Shown here: in pieces, positions 1-9,213 of the stretch | How the letters are laid out: the number at the start of each line of letters is the position of its first letter | How positions within the stretch are numbered: the first letter of the stretch is position 1 | Assembly: GCF_030693775.1 (NCBI RefSeq) | Contig: NZ_JAUXZY010000002.1 | Coordinates: 1 to 64,000 of the forward strand | From: Polynucleobacter sp. | Lineage (GTDB): Bacteria; Pseudomonadota; Gammaproteobacteria; Burkholderiales; Burkholderiaceae | Length of the DNA stretch: 64,000 nucleotides | Direction: 5' to 3' | Position numbers and translations under genes: made by a program | The notes under the pieces: model-generated | Databases searched by the model: none | Told to the model about the DNA's origin: nothing | What the model saw: the letters and a program-made list of their open reading frames with translations, nothing else

Positions 1-119
1 GGAATCACAAACTCAACGGGTTTAGTAGGTTCCCACGCCAAAGCGGGGCTAGCAGCAAAGCCAGCCATGCCAACAACAATGGCAGTGGACAGTGCGGTGC
101 GTTTAATCGAATGCTTCAT
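1..119 (-). CDS. Bug/TctC-type periplasmic solute-binding protein (5' end only)
   Basis: Only the first 39 or so codons are inside the window; the gene runs off the left edge. The visible part is a signal peptide: a Lys/Arg n-region, a hydrophobic core and an ASPALA cleavage motif near residue 28. The mature start is W-x-P-x-KPVEFVIP, typical of Bug/TctC-family binding proteins, which deliver carboxylates and related compounds to tripartite tricarboxylate transporters or act as orphan receptors. A strong Shine-Dalgarno (GGAGGAG, five bases before ATG) fixes the start. An FNR-type box lies upstream at 218-231. The ligand cannot be told from this fragment. Confidence 0.75.
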   Translation of the reverse strand, partial: MKHSIKRTALSTAIVVGMAGFAASPALAWEPTKPVEFVI

Positions 120-189
120 GAATGCTCCTCCGGAAGAATGGTTTACCAATTGTGAATCTGGTTTTTTTATATGCAACAACACAGACAGG

Positions 190-231
190 ATTTTTAAACA
201 ATTCATCCGGGTAAGTCTTGATTACCATCAA
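190..231 (-). promoter_or_regulatory. FNR-type box and candidate class II promoter of the TctC-type gene
   Basis: TTGATTACCATCAA at 218-231 fits the consensus TTGAT-N4-ATCAA perfectly. Its centre is 41.5 bases from a predicted start of transcription near 183, and the sequence at -12 to -7 reads AAAAAT (four of six matches to TATAAT). This is the geometry of a class II FNR-dependent promoter reading toward the gene at 1-119, with a leader of about 63 bases. The rest of 120-331 shows nothing else I recognise. Confidence 0.55.
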
Positions 232-331
232 TAAATAAGAAAATCTCACTAAGGACTTACGCTATCTACTCGATAGCCTTCAGAAGTACTAGTAGAAACC
301 CGTAGTGTTCGCGAACTATTGCGCTGCAATG

Positions 332-407
332 TGGTGCCGGAAAGAGGAATCGAACCTCCGACCTTCGCATTACGAATGCGCTGCTCTACCAACTGAGCTA
401 TTCCGGC
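332..407 (-). tRNA. tRNA-Thr (anticodon CGT)
   Basis: Read on the minus strand, a 76-base cloverleaf starts GCCGGAA and ends TTCCGGC-A-CCA, with the 3' CCA encoded. The D-loop region is AGCTCAGTTGGTAGAGC. The anticodon loop is TTCGTAA, giving anticodon CGT, which reads ACG. The T-arm is GGAGGTTCGATTCCTC. It lies 54 bases downstream of the DUF1854 gene on the same strand. Confidence 0.95.
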
Positions 408-461
408 GAGATTCTTATTTTAAAGCATGCTTCTCGGGTGATGCATTGAAGGCAAAGTTGC

Positions 462-926
462 TTATAAAAAACGATCCAATAGTTTGCGGCTTTGTTTATT
501 TAATTGACTTGAATCGCGTACCAAATACTGCACGCCATTGGCATCCGATATCAGCAAGGTATTGCCAGCAACGCGGCGAATGTTTTCCTCACCATTGAGG
601 CGCAGTCGCGTCTCACCGCGGTCCGTCTGCACTACCCAAATACTCGGAGTAGCGTAGCTTGATACGCTGCTAATTTGCTCTATTACAGGCATGAACTCAC
701 GAGCAGCCAGTTCCTCCAACAGCAGCGCACGATCTTCTTCGGGTATCGCTGCAAGGGATGCAAACCAAAACAGCTCTTTGCCAGCTGAATCCATCAGCGA
801 GATACCGGCGTTCGGAGCGGTAATCGGGAAAGCGCGAACTGCATGAACATCGATATGCTCTATGCCGGCATCATCGATAAAGACAAGGCGTCCGAGCGAA
901 TCACGAATCAAGCTAGGCTTTTTCAA
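462..926 (-). CDS. DUF1854 protein, cyanophycin-locus associated
   Basis: A small soluble protein of about 154 residues that I recognise as DUF1854, a family found next to cyanophycin synthetase genes in Burkholderiales. It has no signal peptide or membrane segment and no catalytic motif that I can see; its biochemical role is unknown. I chose the TTG at 926 because GGAGAG lies six bases before it. A TTG at 953 would add nine residues but has no good ribosome-binding site. It overlaps the end of the ABC transporter gene by 14 bases, so translational coupling is likely. Context suggests a partner of that transporter in cyanophycin handling, which is inference. Confidence 0.8.
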   Translation of the reverse strand: MKKPSLIRDSLGRLVFIDDAGIEHIDVHAVRAFPITAPNAGISLMDSAGKELFWFASLAAIPEEDRALLLEELAAREFMPVIEQISSVSSYATPSIWVVQTDRGETRLRLNGEENIRRVAGNTLLISDANGVQYLVRDSSQLNKQSRKLLDRFL

Positions 927-3132
927 GTGTCTCTCCAATCGCGCCGCCCTCAACTAATTCGGTAGCGTGGCGAATTTGTGCCTGATACAACTGGTAATAG
1001 GCGCCTTGCGCCTCCATCAGATCATCGTGCGAACCAATCTCCACAATCTCGCCTTTATCTAATACCACCAAGCGATCCGCTTTACGTAAGGTAGAGAGGC
1101 GGTGGGCGATGGCAATCGTCGTGCGACCCTTGACCAAATTATCCAAAGCCCGCTGGATTTCTTTTTCGGTGGTGGTATCAACCGATGAGGTCGCCTCATC
1201 CAAAATCAGAATGCTGGGGTTAATCAATAGGGCACGTGCAATCGAAATGCGTTGGCGCTCGCCGCCCGAGAGGGACTGGCCGCGCTCACCCACGAGCGAG
1301 TCATAACCTAGGGGCAAACGCAAAATAAACTCATGAGCGTGCGCCGCCCTCGCCGCCTCAATGATTTCCTCACGCGATGCGTCGGGCTTGCCATAGGCAA
1401 TGTTATCGGCGATGGTCCCAAAAAATAAGAAAGGCTCTTGCAGCACAAGGCCAATGCACTTGCGGTAATCGGCGATGCCAATGCTGCGAACATCACGCCC
1501 ATCCAATGTAATGGAGCCTTCACTCACATCATAGAATCGGCAAATTAAATTAACTAAGGTACTTTTTCCGGAGCCACTATGCCCCACTAAGCCAATCATT
1601 TCGCCAGGCGCAATGTGCAAGTCAATGCCTTTGGTAACCGCGCGATTGCCGTAGCGAAAGCCAACGCCACGTAAATCAATTTTTCCTTGAATCGGGCCGA
1701 GTGGTGCCGGATTGACGGGCTCCGGTACGCTGGAGACGTGATCCAAGATATCAAAAATTCGCTTCGTACCAGCAGCCGCCTTTTGCGTATGAGAAACGAT
1801 ACGACTCATGGTATCGAGGCGAATGTAAAAGCGGCCGATATAGGCCAAAAAGGCAACCAATACACCGACCGAGACATTGTTATTGGCAACCTGCCAAATA
1901 CCAAACGCCCATACCACCAATAGACCAACCTCGGTTAACAAGGTCACGGTGGGCGTAAACAAACTCCAGACGCGATTGACGCGGTCATTGATTTGTAAGT
2001 TATGGTGATTGGAATCCACAAAGCGTTTGAGTTCACGCTTTTCTTGGGCGAAGGCCTTCACTACCCGAATACCTGGAATGGTGTCGGTCAGCACATTGGT
2101 GACCTCTCCCCAAATGCGGTCGATCTTTTCAAAGCCGTAACGTAATTTATCGCGCACTACGTGAATCATCCACGCAATGAATGGTAGCGGCGCTAAGGTC
2201 ACCAAGGCGAGCAGCGGATCAATTGACGCCAAAATAGCGGCAGTCATGATGATCATGATCAGATCGGTTATAAAATCAAGCAGGTAGAGCGACAGAAAAA
2301 CACAAATCCGATCCGTTTCTGTGCCGATGCGTGCAATCAAATCGCCAGTTCGTTTACCGCCAAAATACTCCAGCGATAGTTTTAATAGATGCTCAAAAGT
2401 GGTATTGCGCAGATCCGCACCAATGCGCTCGCTCACCAAGGCCAGTAAGTACGTGCGCCACCAGCCCAAACCCCATGCCAGCAAAGCAGCTGCCAGCAGC
2501 GCGCCCAAGTACAAGCGCGCGAGATCAAAATCGATGGGCTGACCGCGCTCATACGGAATCAAGATGTTATCCATCAGCGGCATCGTCAGGTATGGGGGCA
2601 CTAGGGTTGCGCCTGTTGACGCTAAGGTCAGAATTAATCCAAAAAACAACTCTTTTTTATATGGCTTCGCAAAACGCCACAACTTAAATAAGGTCCAGGT
2701 GGAAGGTGGCTTATCGTCTAAGAGATCGTCATCGCTAAGGAAGCCCACTGGCATTTGTGATGCGTGTTGCTCATTCTGAAAGGCAGCCTGCAAGCGAAGC
2801 ACTTGGGGATTAACGGCGAGGGTGTAGTGCCATAGCGCAAGCAAGGTATCGCTCTGCTGTAAACGCAAGCAACCTACGCCAGCATGGTCTGAATGACTTA
2901 AATCCAGTCCGGCTTGAATGGGCCATGTTTGACACTGCGTGCCATTAACCCACACCAGAAAATCGCCATTAATTAGCAGGAGCGATTTATTAAAACGTAG
3001 GCCTGCATCCAGATCGAGCTCGATCCAGGCTCGGGGCGACAAGGGCTGTAATGCTGGGAGCGATTGGGCCGCCAAGCTATCTTGCCAATGCGCTGGAAGC
3101 GGCGGCGAAAGTGCGGAAAAATCGGGTTCCAT
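913..3132 (-). CDS. ABC transporter, fused permease/ATPase, cyanophycin-locus associated
   Basis: A 739-residue half-transporter of the exporter type. Residues 1 to about 155 form a soluble N-terminal domain that ordinary MsbA-like exporters lack. About 155-440 is a six-helix transmembrane region, and the rest is an ATPase with Walker A GHSGSGKST (near 515), signature LSGGERQR (near 620), Walker B ILILDEATSS and a switch His in AIAHRLS. It should work as a homodimer in the inner membrane. It is divergent from cphA', and such transporters recur beside cphA genes in Burkholderiales. The substrate is unknown; cyanophycin, a primer or a dipeptide are guesses. The ATG has no Shine-Dalgarno and lies just after a promoter-like -10. 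Confidence 0.88.
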   Translation of the reverse strand: MEPDFSALSPPLPAHWQDSLAAQSLPALQPLSPRAWIELDLDAGLRFNKSLLLINGDFLVWVNGTQCQTWPIQAGLDLSHSDHAGVGCLRLQQSDTLLALWHYTLAVNPQVLRLQAAFQNEQHASQMPVGFLSDDDLLDDKPPSTWTLFKLWRFAKPYKKELFFGLILTLASTGATLVPPYLTMPLMDNILIPYERGQPIDFDLARLYLGALLAAALLAWGLGWWRTYLLALVSERIGADLRNTTFEHLLKLSLEYFGGKRTGDLIARIGTETDRICVFLSLYLLDFITDLIMIIMTAAILASIDPLLALVTLAPLPFIAWMIHVVRDKLRYGFEKIDRIWGEVTNVLTDTIPGIRVVKAFAQEKRELKRFVDSNHHNLQINDRVNRVWSLFTPTVTLLTEVGLLVVWAFGIWQVANNNVSVGVLVAFLAYIGRFYIRLDTMSRIVSHTQKAAAGTKRIFDILDHVSSVPEPVNPAPLGPIQGKIDLRGVGFRYGNRAVTKGIDLHIAPGEMIGLVGHSGSGKSTLVNLICRFYDVSEGSITLDGRDVRSIGIADYRKCIGLVLQEPFLFFGTIADNIAYGKPDASREEIIEAARAAHAHEFILRLPLGYDSLVGERGQSLSGGERQRISIARALLINPSILILDEATSSVDTTTEKEIQRALDNLVKGRTTIAIAHRLSTLRKADRLVVLDKGEIVEIGSHDDLMEAQGAYYQLYQAQIRHATELVEGGAIGETLEKA

Positions 3133-3142
3133 GGGTAGTCAA

Positions 3143-3169
3143 AGTATAGTGGAGCGCAGATCTTTTCAA
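3143..3169 (-). promoter_or_regulatory. Candidate promoter of the ABC transporter gene
   Basis: On the minus strand TTGAAA (3164-3169) and TATACT (3143-3148) are separated by 15 bases, slightly short. The predicted transcription start near 3136 would leave about four bases before the ATG, so the mRNA would be almost leaderless, in keeping with the missing ribosome-binding site. In the rest of the 208-base divergent region I could not define a promoter for cphA'. Confidence 0.4.
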
Positions 3170-3340
3170 TTTATTGAATTTGTCAACTTATGGAGCTGAT
3201 GCGGCGTTTAAGCATGAATCTGTCATTCTTTTCACTTCTAACCCTTTTTCCTTTGGCCATCGCCCTGAATCAAGCCCCACTCTCTGCCCATCCGATGCTG
3301 CGAAGCGCAACCTAGCCCGAAGTGAAAATATCCCGTTTTT

Positions 3341-5536
3341 ATGCCCCAATTACTCGATAAAACCATTGAGATCCTGAGCGTCAAGCATCTCCGTGGCCCC
3401 AATATGTGGACCTACCACCCGGTGATCGAGGTTTGGGTCGACATTGGCGATTTAGAAGACTACCCATCCAACCTCATCCCCGGGTTTTATGAGCGGCTAG
3501 TGGCGTGCATGCCCGCCTTAGTGGAGCACCGCTGTAGCTATGGCGAGCATGGTGGGTTTTTAAAACGGATTCAGGAAGGCACTTGGCCTGCCCACATCCT
3601 CGAGCACCTTACCCTGGAGCTGCAAAACATGGCCGGCATCCCTGGCGGCTTTGGTAAAGCCCGCGATGGTGATCGCCGTGGCGTCTATAAGGTGATTGTC
3701 AGCGCAATCAATGAAAAAGTAACCTTGACTGCCTTGGAGTACGCGCGCGACCTCTACTTAGCGCTAGCGCAAGATACGCAGGATGCTTCGATTCTTTTAA
3801 AGCAATTGGTTGAGCAGTTACGTGACGTCGGCGACGACCTCTTACTTGGCCCGAGCACAGCGAGCATTGTTTATGCCGCAGAGGAAAAAGGTGTTCCATG
3901 GATTCGTTTATCGAGCGGCAACCTGGTTCAGCTGGGTTACGGCGCAAAACAGCGCCGCATTTGGACAGCAGAAACTGATCGCACTAGCGCCATCGCAGAA
4001 AGTGTATCGCGCGATAAAGACCTCACCAAAAGTTTATTGAATAGCGCAGGATTACCTACACCCGAAGGGCGCATTGTCGCGACCGCACTAGACGCCTGGG
4101 ATGCAGCAGAAGACATTGGCTTACCGGTGGTAGTCAAGCCGATTGATGGCAATCATGGCCGGGGCGTCTTCATTAATCTCTACACCCAAGAGGAAGTGGA
4201 AGCAGCCTACGCCGTTGCGGTGCAGGAAGGTAGCGCCGTATTAGTCGAGCGCCATATTTTGGGTGATGAGCATCGTCTTCTCGTAGTAGGCAATCAGGTC
4301 GTTGCTGCAGCCAAAGGGGAAACCGTTTGGATTGTGGGCGACGGCAAGCACACTGTCATTGAGCTAATCAACCTGCAGATCAATTCAGATCCACGGCGCG
4401 GTACTGCAGAAGAATGTCCATTAAATCCGGTACGCGTTGACTCTGCTGTTGAGCTTGAACTGACTCGGCAAAAACTCAGCGCAAAGGCGATTCCGGCGGA
4501 AGGCCAGCGGGTATTTATTCAGAGTAATGGCAACGTTGCTTTTGACGTCACCGATCAGGTACACCCCGAAGTGGCGCGGCAAGTTGCATTGGCAGCACGG
4601 GTAGTTGGGCTTGAAATTGCGGGTGTCGACTTAGTAGCGCAAGACATTAGTAAGCCGTTTGAGGAACAAGGGGCTGCCATTGTCGAAGTGAATGCCGGTC
4701 CTGGCCTCTTAATGCACTTAAAGCCAGCCAGCGGAACCCCTCAGCCGGTTGGCAAGGCGATTGCCGATCACCTCTTCCCAGCCAATGTCGATTTCAGAAT
4801 TCCACTCGTTGGCATCGCCGGATCCAAAGGCAAAACCCTGGTCGCTGAAATGGTTGGCCACTTCCTCAGGCTGACAAACCAGTATGTTGGTGTGTCGTGT
4901 GGCACTCAACTCTATTTTGGCAACCGCATCATTAAAAAAGAGAAGCCATCGGATTGGGAGAACGCCCGTCGCACACTTCTCAATCGCGCGGTTGAGGCAG
5001 CGGTAATCGAAAATAATCATTTGTCGATGCTGATTGAAGGCCTCGCTTATGACCGCTGTCAGGTTGGCGTCGTTCTCAACATCGATTCGAGCACCCGCTT
5101 TCCAGAATATGCGATCTACGATGAAGATCAACTCTACAGCATCGTGCGCACCCAAGTGGATGTGGTGTTGCCCAATGGTGCCGCCGTTCTTAATGCAGAT
5201 GATCCCTTAGTGGCCAAGATGGCTGAGTTATGTGATGGTGAAGTGATTTTCTTCTCCAGCAATGAGGCCAGCCCTTTAATCGAAGATCATTTGAAACAAG
5301 GCGGTCGTGCCGTGCTGGTGCGTGACCAAGAGATTGTTTTAAAAACGGCACGACGGGAAGAGCAAGTGCTACGCTTACCCAAAAATCCAAAGAGCACTCC
5401 CGATAGCGCGCAATGGAAGTCTATCAATCTCGCTGCGGCGATAGCTACAGCATGGGCCTTAGGCATTCCTTTTAACATTATTCTTGCTGGTACAGAAACG
5501 TTTTATTCTGCCAGCGCATCCCAGACAGAGGTGTAA
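3341..5536 (+). CDS. cphA': Cyanophycin synthetase-like protein CphA' (degenerate ligase domain)
   Basis: A 731-residue homologue of cyanophycin synthetase with three regions: an N-terminal domain (about 1-160), an ATP-grasp domain (about 160-470; VVKPIDGNHGRG and VEVNAGPG are intact) and a Mur-ligase-like domain. The last keeps a P-loop (GSKGKT, near 492) but lacks the ETARGGILREG stretch and the EGDHLG motif present in the downstream CphA, and it ends about 125 residues early, without the C-terminal ligase subdomain. In CphA the ATP-grasp domain adds Asp and the Mur-like domain adds Arg, so this protein may only carry out, or assist, the first step. The next gene begins directly at its stop codon. 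Paired cphA'/cphA genes are known in Ralstonia relatives. Confidence 0.88.
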   Translation: MPQLLDKTIEILSVKHLRGPNMWTYHPVIEVWVDIGDLEDYPSNLIPGFYERLVACMPALVEHRCSYGEHGGFLKRIQEGTWPAHILEHLTLELQNMAGIPGGFGKARDGDRRGVYKVIVSAINEKVTLTALEYARDLYLALAQDTQDASILLKQLVEQLRDVGDDLLLGPSTASIVYAAEEKGVPWIRLSSGNLVQLGYGAKQRRIWTAETDRTSAIAESVSRDKDLTKSLLNSAGLPTPEGRIVATALDAWDAAEDIGLPVVVKPIDGNHGRGVFINLYTQEEVEAAYAVAVQEGSAVLVERHILGDEHRLLVVGNQVVAAAKGETVWIVGDGKHTVIELINLQINSDPRRGTAEECPLNPVRVDSAVELELTRQKLSAKAIPAEGQRVFIQSNGNVAFDVTDQVHPEVARQVALAARVVGLEIAGVDLVAQDISKPFEEQGAAIVEVNAGPGLLMHLKPASGTPQPVGKAIADHLFPANVDFRIPLVGIAGSKGKTLVAEMVGHFLRLTNQYVGVSCGTQLYFGNRIIKKEKPSDWENARRTLLNRAVEAAVIENNHLSMLIEGLAYDRCQVGVVLNIDSSTRFPEYAIYDEDQLYSIVRTQVDVVLPNGAAVLNADDPLVAKMAELCDGEVIFFSSNEASPLIEDHLKQGGRAVLVRDQEIVLKTARREEQVLRLPKNPKSTPDSAQWKSINLAAAIATAWALGIPFNIILAGTETFYSASASQTEV

Positions 5537-8107
5537 TTGAAAGTATCTCGGATTCGCATGTTGCGTGGGCCCAATTTGTGGAGCAGGCACACTGCCCTGG
5601 AGGCGATTGTTGATTGTGATCCCTCGGAGCGTGCCATTGATCAGCTACCCGCTTTTGAAGTCAAGCTGCGAGAGCGTTTTCCCCAACTTGGTTTTATGCG
5701 CTTTAGTGGCAAAACCGAGGTAGTCTCTCTGGCGCACGTGATTGAACATGCTGCACTAGACCTACAGGCGCAAGCAGGTTGTCCCGTCACGTTCAGTCGC
5801 ACCATTCCAACATCCGATGCGGGTGTTTACCAGGTAGTGGTCGAGTACACCGAAGAAGCAGTTGGTCGAATGGCGTTTGACTTTGCTCTCGCCTTAATAC
5901 AGGCCGCTCGGGATGAGGCGCCGTTTGATCTCGCAACCGCCTTGCATGAGTTAGCTTCCTTGTATGAAGAAGTTCGTTTGGGACCAAGCACTGGCTCAAT
6001 CGTTGATGCCGCCATCGCGCACCAAATTCCATATCGGCGTATGACTGAAGGGAGTATGGTTCAGTTTGGTTGGGGCAGTAAACAAAAACGCATTCAAGCT
6101 GCTGAGACCAGCGATACCAGCGCGATTGCTGAATCCATTGCGCAAGACAAGGAGCTCACTAAAAACTTGCTGCATGCTGCCGGAGTGTCCGTTCCCCACG
6201 GCGAAGTAGTGACCAGTGCCGATGAGGCCTGGCGCGCAGCCCAAGCGATTGATGGGCCAGTCGTATTAAAGCCCAAAGACGGCAATCAAGGTAAAGGTGT
6301 GGTTGCCAACATTCGCAGCGAAGAGCAAGTGCGCGCTGCTTTTGAGGGAACCCAAGCGTATGGCAGCCAAACCATTGTTGAGCGCTACTTACCGGGCCAA
6401 GATTACCGCTTGCTGGTGGTAGGCAATCAGCTGGTTGCAGCGGCAAGGCGTGAGCCGGCCCAAGTGATTGGTGATGGCATTCATACGATTGAGCAATTGG
6501 TTGCCCTCGAAAACAAAAACCCCTTACGCGGGGATGGTCACGCTACTGCATTAACTAAGATTCGTTTAGATGCGATTGCAATTGCGACATTGGCTGCAGT
6601 GAATTTAGATATTGCCTACATACCTAAAATAGGTGAGCGCATTCTGTTACGCAATAACGCCAATTTAAGTACGGGCGGTACCGCAACCGATGTCACCGAA
6701 GATGTCCACCCCGATGTGGCAGCGAGCGCGGTCGCTGCGGCACAGATGATTGGACTCGATATTGCCGGCGTGGATATTCTGTGCGAGGCAATTTATAAGC
6801 CCTTAGAGGCTCAAGGTGGCGGCATTGTTGAAGTGAATGCAGCACCGGGCTTACGGATGCATTTGCAACCATCTTATGGCAAAGGTCGCCCCGTCGGCGA
6901 GCACATTATCAACATGATGTTCCCGGGCGGTGACAATGGTCGCATTCCAACGGTGGCAGTAACTGGCACCAACGGAAAAACCACTACGGTTCGTTTGATT
7001 GCCCACCTAATTCATGAGACTGGTCTGCGTATTGGCATGACCACCACCGATGGTGTTTATATCGAAGGCCGACGAATTGATACGGGTGATTGCAGCGGCC
7101 CCAAGAGCGCCCGCAATGTCTTAATGCATCCCGATGTCGACGCAGCTGTGCTTGAAACTGCGCGTGGCGGTATTTTGCGTGAAGGATTAGGGTTTGATCG
7201 TTGCGACGTAGCGGTAGTAACCAATATTGGTGAAGGCGATCACTTAGGAATGAATTTTATTCACAGTGTTGATGACTTAGCGACTGTGAAGCGAGTGATT
7301 GTGCAAAATGTTTCCGCTACCGGGGTTGCGGTTCTCAATGCAATGGACCCATATGTAGTGAAAATGCGGGAGAGCTGCCCGGGCGACATTACCTTCTTCT
7401 CCTATGACCCAACCCACCCCGTGATCGTGGCACACCGCGCTCAAGATAAACGCGTTGTATTTTTTGACGGGACCGACATTGTTGCCGCCAAAGGGACCGA
7501 GGAAATCCACCGTATTCCAGTCAAACGTATTCCAATGACTAATCATGGCTTACTCCCCTTCCAGATTGACAATGCCATGGCCTCAGTAGGCGCTGTCTGG
7601 GCCCTTGGATTGCCCTGGAGCGCCGTGAGTTCTGGACTGGCAACGTTTGATTCGAACGCAAATTCTGCACCAGGTCGTTTTAATCTATTTCAACACCGCG
7701 GCGCAACCGTGGTGGCCGACTATGGGCACAACCCGGATGCCATGCGCGCCTTAGTCGATGGCATTCATGCCATGAAACCTAAGCGCAGCCATGTCGTGAT
7801 CAGTGGCGCAGGCGATCGCCGTGATGATGACATCCGCGCCTTGACCAAAATCCTAGGCAATGCGTTTGATCACGTTATCTTGTATCAAGACCAATGCCAG
7901 CGTGGCCGCGAAGATGGTGAAGTGCTAAAGCTCTTGCAAGAAGGCCTGATTGGCACTACCAAAGCAAAACACGTTCAAGAGATTCGGGGGGAGTTCTTAG
8001 CCATCGACACCGCACTCGAGCAACTTGAGCCCGGCGATGTATGCCTGATTTTGATTGACCAGGTTGAGGAGGCGTTAGCTTACCTCTCCAGCAAGGTCAA
8101 AGCCTAA
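5537..8107 (+). CDS. cphA: Cyanophycin synthetase
   Basis: An 856-residue CphA of normal length. It builds the storage polymer multi-L-arginyl-poly-L-aspartate using ATP. The ATP-grasp domain (about 160-470) carries LKPKDGNQGKG and VEVNAAPG. The Mur-like domain carries P-loop GTNGKTTT (about 477-484), ETARGGILREG and NIGEGDHLG, and the C-terminal subdomain has YGHNPDAM. All the motifs missing in the upstream paralogue are present. The start is TTG immediately after the cphA' stop, with AGAGG upstream, so the two genes are translationally coupled. No cyanophycinase is visible in the window. Confidence 0.95.
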   Translation: MKVSRIRMLRGPNLWSRHTALEAIVDCDPSERAIDQLPAFEVKLRERFPQLGFMRFSGKTEVVSLAHVIEHAALDLQAQAGCPVTFSRTIPTSDAGVYQVVVEYTEEAVGRMAFDFALALIQAARDEAPFDLATALHELASLYEEVRLGPSTGSIVDAAIAHQIPYRRMTEGSMVQFGWGSKQKRIQAAETSDTSAIAESIAQDKELTKNLLHAAGVSVPHGEVVTSADEAWRAAQAIDGPVVLKPKDGNQGKGVVANIRSEEQVRAAFEGTQAYGSQTIVERYLPGQDYRLLVVGNQLVAAARREPAQVIGDGIHTIEQLVALENKNPLRGDGHATALTKIRLDAIAIATLAAVNLDIAYIPKIGERILLRNNANLSTGGTATDVTEDVHPDVAASAVAAAQMIGLDIAGVDILCEAIYKPLEAQGGGIVEVNAAPGLRMHLQPSYGKGRPVGEHIINMMFPGGDNGRIPTVAVTGTNGKTTTVRLIAHLIHETGLRIGMTTTDGVYIEGRRIDTGDCSGPKSARNVLMHPDVDAAVLETARGGILREGLGFDRCDVAVVTNIGEGDHLGMNFIHSVDDLATVKRVIVQNVSATGVAVLNAMDPYVVKMRESCPGDITFFSYDPTHPVIVAHRAQDKRVVFFDGTDIVAAKGTEEIHRIPVKRIPMTNHGLLPFQIDNAMASVGAVWALGLPWSAVSSGLATFDSNANSAPGRFNLFQHRGATVVADYGHNPDAMRALVDGIHAMKPKRSHVVISGAGDRRDDDIRALTKILGNAFDHVILYQDQCQRGREDGEVLKLLQEGLIGTTKAKHVQEIRGEFLAIDTALEQLEPGDVCLILIDQVEEALAYLSSKVKA

Positions 8108-8113
8108 ACTGTT

Positions 8114-9127
8114 TTACTTTGCGGAGTGATACTGGCGCAGTAAATTCACTTCCTCTTTCGAGCCCAGCATTACGGATACGCGCTCGTGCAAGCCCTGCGG
8201 CTGTAAATCCAAGATGGTATCCACGCCATTAATCACGGCGCCGCCAGCCTGCTCTACTAAAAAACCCATTGGGTTGGCTTCGTACATCAAACGCAGCTTT
8301 CCTGGTTTCTTCGGATCACGCTGATCCCAGGGATACATAAACACCCCGCCGCGCGAGAGTACTCGATGCACATCAGCAACCATCGATGCAATCCAGCGCA
8401 TATTAAAGTCTTTCTTGCGGGTGCCGCCACTGCCCTCCAAACATTCATCGACATAGCGTTTTACTGGGGCAGCCCAATGCCGCATATTCGACATATTGAT
8501 GGCAAATTCACTAGTCGATTCCGAAATTCGCACACCCTGCTTAATCAATAAGAATTCACCCGAGACCGCATCCAGCGTGAATAAATCCACACCCTCACCC
8601 AAACTAATCGCTAGGGTTATTTGGGGGCCATAGACGACATAGCCGGCAGCCACTTGGGTTCGACCTGCCTGTAAAAAATCGGCGGTCGTCAGCGGCGCAT
8701 TGGGATTGGGTTTTTTTAGAATCGAAAAAATAGTGCCGATCGATACGTTGACATCAATATTGGAGGAGCCATCCAAGGGATCAAAGAGCAATAGGTAGTC
8801 GCCTACCCCCTTGCCCACTGGCAACGGATCCTCAATTTCTTCCGAAGCAATGCCAGCTAGAGATTGGCAGGATTGCACGCCTTCGATCAATAAGTCATTG
8901 GCGATCACGTCTAATTTTTGCTGCACCTCGCCCTGGACATTGCCCGTTCCGGCAGAACCTAATATGCCAATGAGTGCACCTTGCGCAACCTCATCGCTTA
9001 ATGTCCTGCACGTATTGGTCAGTGCCACCAATAAATCCTGCAGCCCCGGCGGAACTGATGTACCGCGCAATTGCAACTGGCTAAGGTACTGACGAAAAGG
9101 TGTCTTTAATGGAATGGGGGTGATCAA
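8114..9127 (-). CDS. fbp: Fructose-1,6-bisphosphatase, class 1
   Basis: A 337-residue FBPase I, which removes the 1-phosphate of fructose 1,6-bisphosphate in gluconeogenesis. The metal-binding signature [11 protein letters not shown] and the upstream SEEIED segment are intact, and the length matches the family (E. coli 332). I chose the TTG at 9127 because GGAG lies six bases before it; the TTG at 9139 would overlap that site. It lies 86 bases behind pepN on the same strand, probably in one transcript. It converges with cphA, with only six bases between stop codons. Confidence 0.93.
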   Translation of the reverse strand: MITPIPLKTPFRQYLSQLQLRGTSVPPGLQDLLVALTNTCRTLSDEVAQGALIGILGSAGTGNVQGEVQQKLDVIANDLLIEGVQSCQSLAGIASEEIEDPLPVGKGVGDYLLLFDPLDGSSNIDVNVSIGTIFSILKKPNPNAPLTTADFLQAGRTQVAAGYVVYGPQITLAISLGEGVDLFTLDAVSGEFLLIKQGVRISESTSEFAINMSNMRHWAAPVKRYVDECLEGSGGTRKKDFNMRWIASMVADVHRVLSRGGVFMYPWDQRDPKKPGKLRLMYEANPMGFLVEQAGGAVINGVDTILDLQPQGLHERVSVMLGSKEEVNLLRQYHSAK

Positions 9128-9213
9128 TACATTCTCCAAATAGGGTCTTGCAATCCGAATGGCTTTATTTTGCCTGTTTCAAAATCAAGCACGGTTTTTT
9201 TACTTTGCGCGTC

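Noticed and set aside
305..598. 97-codon open frame across tRNA-Thr
   Set aside because: It reads through the antisense of the tRNA and the end of the DUF1854 gene; not a plausible gene.
4718..5155. 145-codon open frame opposite cphA'
   Set aside because: Antisense shadow with no independent ribosome-binding site or family motif.
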